Shown piece after piece: positions 8,179 through 14,080 of a stretch of 64,000 bases of DNA (its first letter is position 1; each line of letters opens with the position of its first letter). The stretch is from Granulimonas faecalis (GTDB lineage: Bacteria > Actinomycetota > Coriobacteriia > Coriobacteriales > Atopobiaceae), in assembly GCF_022834715.1 (NCBI RefSeq), contig NZ_BQKC01000001.1, forward strand, positions 1,214,501 to 1,278,500. Direction: 5' to 3'. A model generated the notes under the pieces. The model had not been told where the DNA came from and did no database searches. It was given only the letters and a program-made list of their open reading frames with translations. A program made the position numbers and the translations under genes.

Positions 8179-8478
8179 TCACGCGATGAGGGCGGCAACG
8201 GCCGCACGGAAGCGGTCCGGGTCGACGCCGTAGAGCCGCGTGAGGGCGAGCTTCTCGGCGCGGTCCAGACGCTTGATCAGGGCCTCGGCCCGCATGGCCT
8301 CGTGGCGCGTGGGGAAGGCCGCCTCGGCGGCGAGGGAGACGGGCCGGCGGCTCCTCGTGTATCGAGCGCCCGTGCCCGCGTTGTGGGACGCCACGCGACG
8401 GGCCACGTCCACGGTGTATCCTGTGTAGAGGGAGCCGTCGGAGCAACGGACCATATAGACGCTGTAAAGACCCTCCAT
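8179..8478 (-). CDS. GIY-YIG nuclease superfamily protein (YhbQ/UPF0213 type)
   Basis: 99-residue single-domain GIY-YIG protein: YSVYMVRCSDGSLYTGYT supplies the two tyrosine-containing strands, followed by the conserved RV..HN.G.GARYTRSRRPV segment with the catalytic-type arginine, and E88-like glutamate in HEAMRAEALIK. Such proteins are often annotated as endonucleases. The ATG at 8478 begins the fold directly. The upstream in-frame extension is discarded because it overlaps the divergent yccF gene. The two start regions are only 40 nt apart, so their promoters must overlap. Confidence 0.85.
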   Translation of the reverse strand: MEGLYSVYMVRCSDGSLYTGYTVDVARRVASHNAGTGARYTRSRRPVSLAAEAAFPTRHEAMRAEALIKRLDRAEKLALTRLYGVDPDRFRAAVAALIA

Positions 8479-8518
8479 GAGCTCCCTCCCCGGCCGCCTG
8501 ACCCTACGAGGAGGACCC

Positions 8519-8878
8519 ATGCGCACCCTGGGAAACATTATATGGATCGTCACCGGCGGGTGGGTCACCGCCCTGGCCTGGCTGCTCATAGGTCTCGTGT
8601 GGTGCCTCACGTTCGTGGGCATCCCCGTGGGGAGGCAGGCCTTCAAGATGGCCGCGCTCGCCCTCGCGCCCTTCGGCAAGGAGATCGTCTACGGGGGCGG
8701 CCTGCCGTCGTGCCTGGCCAACGGCCTCTGGCTCGTCTTCGGTGGTGCCGAGATGGCCCTCGGCTACCTGTTCCTAGGGGCCATCTGGTGCGTCACCGTG
8801 GTGGGGGCGCCCTTCGGCGTGCAGCTCTTCAAGATGGCCAAGCTGTCGCTCCTGCCCTTCGGGGCGGAGGTGCGCTAG
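8519..8878 (+). CDS. YccF-family inner membrane protein
   Basis: 119-residue membrane protein with two internal YccF repeats. Each has a hydrophobic helix followed by a GIPVGRQAFKMAALALAPFGK-type motif; the second copy reads GAPFGVQLFKMAKLSLLPFG. About four membrane helices are expected. Function in E. coli and others is unknown. The ATG at 8519 has an ACGAGGAGG Shine-Dalgarno. It is divergent from the GIY-YIG gene. Confidence 0.88.
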   Translation: MRTLGNIIWIVTGGWVTALAWLLIGLVWCLTFVGIPVGRQAFKMAALALAPFGKEIVYGGGLPSCLANGLWLVFGGAEMALGYLFLGAIWCVTVVGAPFGVQLFKMAKLSLLPFGAEVR

Positions 8879-9300
8879 AACGAAGGCGGGGCCGAGGCGC
8901 ACGGCCAGTCGGGCGAGAGGCGCCCCCCACGGCCCTTCTTGGGCACGGGAACCCGCGAATGCGCGGTTCTCCCGACACGAGGGGCTCTCGATATGCGGCT
9001 TGGCGCGAAAGGCCCCCGTTGCGCGGCCCGTCTGGCCTGAGACGGCTCCAAAGCGCGGTTTCGGGGCGAGACGGGGCCCGAATCGCGCATCGGGGGGGGC
9101 GTTCATACCGCTGCCATCGCGCATTCGCGGCCGTTCGCACCAAACCGCGCATCCAAGGCCGTTCGTGCCGCAACCGCCCCGCATCGACGCCCCCTTCGCG
9201 CCACGGCTAACACTCGCCGCGTCCCGATTATCCCGCACCGCAGGGGCTCACCGGGGTGGAGCCCTGCCGTACCGGTACGCCTTCCGCGCACCCTCCTCAC
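8879..9300. repeat. Intergenic block of degenerate ~30-bp repeats
   Basis: 465 bp without a credible gene. Between ~8955 and ~9190 a GCGCGG/CGCGCAT core recurs about eight times at 27-34 bp intervals (cores near 8961, 8994, 9021, 9052, 9084, 9118, 9146, 9180). The first four read in the GCGCGG orientation and the last four in the complementary orientation. The best preserved pair, 9118-9141 and 9146-9169, agrees at 19 of 24 positions and shares GGCCGTTCG. Arms are too divergent and spacers too short for CRISPR. Long readings across the block are low-complexity and look non-coding. Confidence 0.6.
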
Positions 9301-9336
9301 AAAAAAACAGGCCTCCGGGTTGCCCCGATGGCCTGT
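9301..9336 (-). terminator. Intrinsic terminator of tRNA-Val
   Basis: ACAGGCC/GGCCTGT stem with an inner CGGG/CCCG pairing, followed on the minus strand by seven T residues, immediately downstream of the tRNA. Confidence 0.85.
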
Positions 9337-9343
9337 GACTGTG

Positions 9344-9418
9344 TGGTGGGCGTTACAAGATTTGAACTTGTGACCTCTTCCGTGTCAGGGAAGCGCTCTC
9401 CCCCTGAGCTAAACGCCC
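9344..9418 (-). tRNA. tRNA-Val(GAC)
   Basis: 75-nt cloverleaf with acceptor GGGCGTT/AACGCCC, D-stem GCTC/GAGC and anticodon stem CTTCC/GGAAG around loop CTGACAC, giving anticodon GAC. The 3' CCA is encoded. Confidence 0.96.
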
Positions 9419-9455
9419 GTTGGTTGCCGCGCCACGTGCCCGCGCAACAGAATTG

Positions 9456-9484
9456 AGTATAAGAGCCCCGTCCTCGCCATGCAA
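9456..9484 (-). promoter_or_regulatory. Promoter of tRNA-Val
   Basis: Minus-strand -35 TTGCAT (9479-9484), a 17-bp spacer and -10 TATACT (9456-9461), placing the start about 30 nt upstream of the mature tRNA. Confidence 0.85.
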
Positions 9485-9514
9485 GACCCATTTTTCGCCT
9501 TTTTCCCGTCGCCC

Positions 9515-10405
9515 CTAGCGGGCCGGGTCGACCAGGTAGAGCTCCCGGAGCCGGGCCACGCGGCCGGCGTCCATGCCCAGGGCCTCGTCGAGGTAGGCGT
9601 CCACGGAGCCCCAGCTGCCCCGCACGGCGTCGAAGGCGCGGCGCAGGCTCTCCTCCTCCACGGTGTAGAGGACATGGGCCATGGCGGCCAGCTTGGCCGG
9701 GAAGAGGCGGCGGTCGGCCAGGGCGAGTACGGCGCGGGCCCAGCCCGGCTGGGTGAAGCGGTTGGAGGCGAGGTAGTCCTCCACCACGAGCTCCTCGGGG
9801 ACGCCGAGCGCGTGCTCGAGGAGCGCCGCGGCGATGCCGGTGCGGTCCTTGCCGGCGCTGCAGTGCCAGAGCACGGCGGACGGTGCCGGCCGCTCTCCCA
9901 CGGCCATGACCACGTCGAAGAACCGGCGGTAGCCCGCGATGCCCTCGTCGCCCGTGACGATCTGGGCGTACATCTCGCTCATGCGCCCCTCGGTGCCCAT
10001 CTCGTACTCACGGAAGAGCGCAAGGAGCTCGCGCGGGCCCATGGAGCGCGTGATTCCGGCGGCCGACGCCGCGATGACCGGCAGGAACTCGAAGCTCGCC
10101 GCAGGGAAGAGCCCGGCGGGGTCGGGTTTGGCGGAGCGCTCCCGCTCCGTGCGGAGGTCCACCACGGCCGCAAGCCCGAGGTCGGCCAGGAGGCGCGCGT
10201 CCGCCACGCTGGCCCCGGCGAGCTCGCCCGAACGCAGCAGGCGCCCCGGGACCACCACACGGCCGTCGGCCGTGGCGAGGCCGCCGAGGTCGCGGGCGTT
10301 GCGCACGCCGGTAAGCCCCATGTGGCCCCAGTCCGAGGCCGCGAAGCGCCGCTCGAGCGCCACCTCCGCAAGGTCGGGTGCCGCCGTCTGCCTCCCGTGG
10401 CCCAT
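9515..10405 (-). CDS. Tyrosine/lipid-type protein phosphatase (Y_phosphatase3 family)
   Basis: 296-residue phosphatase with the P-loop HCSAGKDRTG near residue 178. This HCxxGKDRTG form is typical of the PtpB/LipA group of dual-specificity phosphatases, which act on phosphotyrosine and often on phosphoinositides. The N-terminal GVRNARDLGGLATADGRVV segment (family NxRDLGG) and the RSGEL/DLRTERER motifs support this. Start ATG at 10405 has GGAGGAGGGCCC upstream. There is no signal peptide, so it is probably cytosolic, unlike secreted mycobacterial PtpB. It is followed by the tRNA-Val promoter region. Confidence 0.87.
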   Translation of the reverse strand: MGHGRQTAAPDLAEVALERRFAASDWGHMGLTGVRNARDLGGLATADGRVVVPGRLLRSGELAGASVADARLLADLGLAAVVDLRTERERSAKPDPAGLFPAASFEFLPVIAASAAGITRSMGPRELLALFREYEMGTEGRMSEMYAQIVTGDEGIAGYRRFFDVVMAVGERPAPSAVLWHCSAGKDRTGIAAALLEHALGVPEELVVEDYLASNRFTQPGWARAVLALADRRLFPAKLAAMAHVLYTVEEESLRRAFDAVRGSWGSVDAYLDEALGMDAGRVARLRELYLVDPAR

Positions 10406-10426
10406 GGGCCCTCCTCCCCTCGCGCC

Positions 10427-11401
10427 TCAGCCGTTGGGGGCGAGTTGCTTGCCCACCACGAGGTTCTGGAAGCGCCCCTCTATGAACTCGTCGTTGAAGT
10501 GGCCATCCACGTAGACGTCGACGGCGTTCTGGGGTGGTATGCCCAAACTCCGCTGGCCCATGCGGTAGAAGCAGTAGGCCGTGGCGAGCAGGTCGACGGA
10601 GATCGCCACAACGAGGACAGCCACCACCACCCCCTGGAGCCGGTGCGACGGCTCGCCGACGACCCACACGATCTCGGGCAGGACGAGGCGGGCGTACACC
10701 ACGCCGAGGAGGCCCCACACGAAGATGGACGACCAGCAGATCCACTGGGTGATGGCGTCGGGGAGGCCGAGGTAGGTCCAGCTCTGGGCGTGCCAGAAGT
10801 ACTCCATGGCCATGCCGGTGCTCTGCTCGATGGCAGCGCCGGCCCCCATGGAGACGAGGAAGACCTCGGCGAGGGAGGCCTTGCGGAAGTTCCAGAGCAC
10901 GACGGTGAACAGCAGGCCGCCGAACCCGTAGAGGGGTGAGAAGGGCCCCCACACCACACCGGCACGGTTCTCCATGCGGCCCTGGGAGTGCCACATCCAC
11001 ACCTCCTCGGCGAAGAGGCCCAGCATGCTCGCCACGATGAAGACGACGACGTAGACCGTGATGCCCAAGGTGGCGCGGTCGAGGTACTGGTCGCGGGCAA
11101 GGCGCTCGGCGCGACGCACGGCGCGACGCTGCTCGGAGGAGACGGCCGAGGCCGGCCGGGTGGCCATGGAGCCGTAGGCGGGGTCCGCGGGCGGGGTGCG
11201 ACGCCAGAGGGGCCGGGGCAGGCGCCGGCGGCCGCCGAGGGTGCCGGCGTCCACGGCCGAGTCGGGCTCGAAGCGCTCCTCGCCGAGCGACCGGGCCCTG
11301 CCCCGGGAACGGAGCTGGGCGTCCATCACCGAGCGCGAGCACCAGGCGGCGAGCATGCAGACGAAGATGACGAGCAGTATGACGAGGAGGGTGTTGATCA
11401 C
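10427..11401 (-). CDS. CmpB-like membrane protein (putative ABC transporter type IV family, PF06541)
   Basis: 324-residue membrane protein. One N-terminal helix (residues ~3-22) is followed by a ~100-residue charged cytosolic stretch, then four or five helices from ~113 to ~275. The central GPFSPLYGFGGLLFTVVLW matches the GPxxPxYGFG signature of the CmpB family, whose members carry a transporter name but no proven transport. The GTG at 11401 is preceded by a weak GGAA only, so the start is uncertain. It lies 21 nt upstream of the phosphatase gene and probably shares its transcript. Confidence 0.72.
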   Translation of the reverse strand: MINTLLVILLVIFVCMLAAWCSRSVMDAQLRSRGRARSLGEERFEPDSAVDAGTLGGRRRLPRPLWRRTPPADPAYGSMATRPASAVSSEQRRAVRRAERLARDQYLDRATLGITVYVVVFIVASMLGLFAEEVWMWHSQGRMENRAGVVWGPFSPLYGFGGLLFTVVLWNFRKASLAEVFLVSMGAGAAIEQSTGMAMEYFWHAQSWTYLGLPDAITQWICWSSIFVWGLLGVVYARLVLPEIVWVVGEPSHRLQGVVVAVLVVAISVDLLATAYCFYRMGQRSLGIPPQNAVDVYVDGHFNDEFIEGRFQNLVVGKQLAPNG

Positions 11402-11474
11402 AGGGCGGTTCCACTCTCAAGCCGGGCGAACGTACTTCCGCAATGGTACCCGCAAAGGGAATGGGTTTTTCCCC

Positions 11475-11504
11475 TTGCATCGCCGTCCGGGGTTGGTCTA
11501 TAGT
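11475..11504 (+). promoter_or_regulatory. Promoter of the tRNA-Gly/tRNA-Cys transcript
   Basis: -35 TTGCAT (11475-11480), an 18-bp spacer and -10 TATAGT (11499-11504), 12 nt upstream of the tRNA. Confidence 0.8.
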
Positions 11505-11515
11505 AGCCCCTGCAA

Positions 11516-11591
11516 GCGGACATGGCTCAGTTGGTAGAGCATCACCTTGCCAAGGTGAGGGTCGCGGGTTCGAATCCCGTTGTCCGCTCCA
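11516..11591 (+). tRNA. tRNA-Gly(GCC), copy 1
   Basis: 76-nt cloverleaf with acceptor GCGGACA/TGTCCGC, anticodon loop TTGCCAA (GCC) and an encoded CCA. It is identical to the copy at 11851. Confidence 0.97.
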
Positions 11592-11602
11592 GTGTTTATC
11601 AG

Positions 11603-11625
11603 GGCCGGTTTCGATCGGCCTTTTT
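11603..11625 (+). terminator. Terminator between tRNA-Gly and tRNA-Cys
   Basis: GGCCG/CGGCC stem with a 5-T run. It may be leaky, because tRNA-Cys begins 8 nt after it and I see no separate promoter. Confidence 0.6.
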
Positions 11626-11632
11626 ATTCTCT

Positions 11633-11706
11633 GGCGACGTGGCCAAGTGGTAAGGCAGAGGCCTGCAAAGCCTTTACCCCCAGTTCGAATCTGGGCGTCG
11701 CCTCCA
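11633..11706 (+). tRNA. tRNA-Cys(GCA)
   Basis: 74-nt cloverleaf with acceptor GGCGACG/CGTCGCC, anticodon stem GAGGC/GCCTT around CTGCAAA (GCA) and an encoded CCA. Confidence 0.96.
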
Positions 11707-11714
11707 GACAGACC

Positions 11715-11741
11715 GGCCGGCCCCGCGGGGCCGGCCTTTTT
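11715..11741 (+). terminator. Terminator of tRNA-Cys
   Basis: GGCCGGCCCC/GGGGCCGGCC stem followed by five T residues. Confidence 0.85.
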
Positions 11742-11808
11742 CTTGCCGCACACCCTCCACGACTGATGTGGCAGATATGCCCGGAGCCTGATTTGCCGAC
11801 TTTCTGCC

Positions 11809-11836
11809 TTGCGCCGCCCGCCGAGGCTGCTATAGT
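11809..11836 (+). promoter_or_regulatory. Promoter of the second tRNA-Gly
   Basis: -35 TTGCGC (11809-11814), a 16-bp spacer and -10 TATAGT (11831-11836), 14 nt upstream of the tRNA. Confidence 0.7.
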
Positions 11837-11850
11837 AGTCGAGTCTTCAC

Positions 11851-11926
11851 GCGGACATGGCTCAGTTGGTAGAGCATCACCTTGCCAAGGTGAGGGTCGC
11901 GGGTTCGAATCCCGTTGTCCGCTCCA
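11851..11926 (+). tRNA. tRNA-Gly(GCC), copy 2
   Basis: Exact 76-nt duplicate of the tRNA at 11516, including CCA, with its own promoter and terminator. The flanks differ from copy 1. Confidence 0.97.
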
Positions 11927-11936
11927 GAATCTCCAG

Positions 11937-11957
11937 GCCGCCTCCGGGCGGCTTTTT
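11937..11957 (+). terminator. Terminator of tRNA-Gly copy 2
   Basis: GCCGCC/GGCGGC stem followed by five T residues. Confidence 0.8.
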
Positions 11958-12017
11958 CTTTGTCAGCGCTTCCCCTCCCACGGCGCCGCGCCATGGAAAA
12001 GGCCCCCGCAGGGCCCT

Positions 12018-12791
12018 TCAGGCGCTCATGATCATGCGCAGCCCCTCCTCCAGGGGATTGAGCGGGCGGCCGAAGAGCTTCACCAGCCGCACCACGGTCC
12101 CGTGACCGAAGGGCTTGGCGTGGATCTCCACGCTGTCGCAGAGCAGGCGCATGATCTTGATGCCGCGACCGTGCTCGAGGGTTACGACCGGCTCCTCGTC
12201 ATCGCCGATCTCGAAGCCAGGCCCGTTGTCCACGGCCTCCATGACGAGGCGGTCGGGGTAGACGGCCACCGTGAGGAAACCCGTGCCCTGCGGGGTGTGC
12301 AGCACGCAGTTGCCCATGGCCTCGCCGGCGGCGAGCGTCATGTCGAAGACCTCCGACTCCTCGAGAGGCAGGCCCTCGAGGAGCTCCCGCAGGCAGTCGC
12401 GGGCCATCTCGAGGTTCTCGGGCATGATGCGGAGCGTGAGCCTCCGGAGCGGCGAGGCGCCCGGCGGAAGGGGCGGTACGGGCCCCAGGGGGCGGCGTCT
12501 GGCGGAACAGGGCACGAAGGGGAGCAGGCACCCCACGCCGAGGGCGTGCATAACGCGCTCGGAGACGTTCACGAGCGTGAGCGACCCCCCGCGGGAACGG
12601 GCGGCGCGGACGACCGTGAGGATGGACGCCAGGCCTGTGGAGTCGACGTAGTCGGCCTTCTCCATGTCGAGGACGATGCGCTTGCAGCCGCCGTCCACGA
12701 GCTCGAGCAGATGGCCCTTGAGGGCGGGGGCGGTGACGACGTCGAGGTTGCCCTGGACGGGGACGAGCATGCAGTCGGAGATGATGAGCAT
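12018..12791 (-). CDS. STAS domain-HATPase (anti-sigma antagonist/anti-sigma kinase) fusion
   Basis: 257-residue fusion of two partner-switching components. Residues ~1-90 are a STAS domain with the DSTGL phospho-acceptor motif (Ser51), as in SpoIIAA/RsbV. Residues ~115-257 are a SpoIIAB/RsbW-type HATPase: N-box LAAGEAMGNCVLH (Glu157, Asn161), G1 box VDNGPGF and a GRGIKIM lid. In the classical system these are separate proteins, the kinase phosphorylating the STAS serine and holding a sigma factor. Start ATG at 12791 has AGGAGG, 4 nt spacing. No sigma factor gene is adjacent. The PP2C phosphatase upstream (14077-16362) is its likely opponent. Confidence 0.85.
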   Translation of the reverse strand: MLIISDCMLVPVQGNLDVVTAPALKGHLLELVDGGCKRIVLDMEKADYVDSTGLASILTVVRAARSRGGSLTLVNVSERVMHALGVGCLLPFVPCSARRRPLGPVPPLPPGASPLRRLTLRIMPENLEMARDCLRELLEGLPLEESEVFDMTLAAGEAMGNCVLHTPQGTGFLTVAVYPDRLVMEAVDNGPGFEIGDDEEPVVTLEHGRGIKIMRLLCDSVEIHAKPFGHGTVVRLVKLFGRPLNPLEEGLRMIMSA

Positions 12792-12910
12792 GTGACCTCC
12801 TGTCTGGGCTCTGTCCCCTGGCGTTTTGTCGCCCATGACTATTCCCCGTTGGGGGAGGCGGCACGCACTGTCAACCCGTCTCCCTTATTCATATTTCCTC
12901 ACGGTATCTG

Positions 12911-12935
12911 ATACCCACCTGCGAGCGACCTCAAC
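12911..12935 (-). promoter_or_regulatory. Possible alternative-sigma (SigB/SigF-like) promoter
   Basis: Minus-strand GTTGAG (12930-12935), 13 bp, GGGTAT (12911-12916), resembling the GTTTAA-N14-GGGTAT class. It lies 120 nt upstream of the STAS-HATPase start. It overlaps the palindrome GGTATCTGATACC (12903-12915). Confidence 0.35.
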
Positions 12936-13066
12936 AGGTCGACTCCGCCGAACAGTTAGCGCGTGCCACAGGATGAGGAAATAGGAGAAGCACACCCTGG
13001 GTCGCAATAACGCATTGATTGGCGGCTTCACCGCCGTGCACCCGCAGGCCGACCGCCCGGAGAAGC

Positions 13067-14080
13067 TCAGCGGGGGCATCGGGGCACCGGCTGCCCGGCG
13101 ACGTCACCCGACGGAGTATCCCCAGCGCCGGTACTGTGTCCACCCACCGCGGCGGCACCGAGGGCGGCGTCGTCGGCCTCGCCGAGGCGCCGCTCCAGCG
13201 CTGTGTCAGGCTCGATATGAACGATTACTTCACCGACCTCACCGAAGCGGTCGCGGAGCCGCGCCTCCACAGCCTCCCCCACCCCGTGGCCGTCCAGCAC
13301 AGTCATAAGGGGGTCAACCAGAACATGGAGGTCGACGAAGACCTCCCCCTCGGTTCCCCGTGTGCGGATGTTGTGAACCGAGCGGACGCCGGGCACCTCG
13401 GAGGCGCACGAGCGCACCTCCCCCTCGTCGAGACGGGCGGCGTCGGAGAGGGTCGTGCTCGCGGAACGAAAGACCTCCACGGCCGAGACGGCGATGGCGG
13501 CGCCCACGACGAGGGACACGACCGCGTCAGCCACGGGGAAGCCCATCTGGACCACGACGAGGCCGACGATGACCGAGACCGAGACGAGGGCGTCGGAACG
13601 GGTGTGCAGCGCGTCGGCCACGAGCACCTCGCTCTTGAGGCGGCGGCCGCTCAGCCGCTCGCCGCGGCTCACGGCGAGGTTCACGGCGAGGGTGCCCACC
13701 ATGACGACATAGCTGCCCACGTTCACCGTGACGGCGTCCCGGCGCCCCATGAGGGCGCCGACGCCGTCGGCGCAGAGGTTGAAGGCCGCCACGACGAGCA
13801 TGACCCCGATGGCCACGGAGGCGTAGGTCTCGAACTTCGCATGACCGTAGGGGTGCCCGCGGTCGGGCGGCTGCGCCGCCAGCGACGCGCCCACGATGCC
13901 CACCACGTTGGAGAGGGCGTCGAAGGCGCTCGCGACGCCGTCGCTGCGCATGGAGAGCGAGCCGGTAGCCTGGCCGTAAAGGAACTTCGCGGCGGCCACG
14001 ACGAGGTTGAGGGCCATGACCACCCAGAGCACCCTCACGATGTCGCGGAGGCGATTGCCGCGGGTGTCGGCGGCGGTCAC
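13067..14080 (-). CDS. Cation diffusion facilitator (CDF) family metal exporter
   Basis: 337-residue CDF transporter. Six membrane helices span residues ~12-215. The metal-binding residues are visible in the second helix (SDGVASAFDALSNVVG) and in HTRSDALVS of the fifth, equivalent to the zinc/iron site of FieF. GHPYGHAKFE is the usual cytosolic histidine loop. Residues ~220-300 are the C-terminal cytosolic dimerisation domain (HNIRTRGTEGEVFVDLHV...). The GTG start at 14080 overlaps the stop of the phosphatase gene (GTGA). That coupling to a stress-signalling phosphatase is unusual, but may reflect only a shared promoter. Confidence 0.9.
   Translation of the reverse strand: MTAADTRGNRLRDIVRVLWVVMALNLVVAAAKFLYGQATGSLSMRSDGVASAFDALSNVVGIVGASLAAQPPDRGHPYGHAKFETYASVAIGVMLVVAAFNLCADGVGALMGRRDAVTVNVGSYVVMVGTLAVNLAVSRGERLSGRRLKSEVLVADALHTRSDALVSVSVIVGLVVVQMGFPVADAVVSLVVGAAIAVSAVEVFRSASTTLSDAARLDEGEVRSCASEVPGVRSVHNIRTRGTEGEVFVDLHVLVDPLMTVLDGHGVGEAVEARLRDRFGEVGEVIVHIEPDTALERRLGEADDAALGAAAVGGHSTGAGDTPSGDVAGQPVPRCPR

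Noticed and set aside
8950-9190. CRISPR array
   Set aside because: Units are too divergent, spacing varies, cores change orientation midway and no cas gene is present.
8774-9338. Several small reading frames across the degenerate repeat block
   Set aside because: They arise from GC-rich repeats, overlap each other on both strands, and lack Shine-Dalgarno sites or recognisable domains.
11516-11926. Duplicate tRNA-Gly genes as phage attachment sites
   Set aside because: The two copies flank only tRNA-Cys, each has its own promoter and terminator, and there is no integrase.
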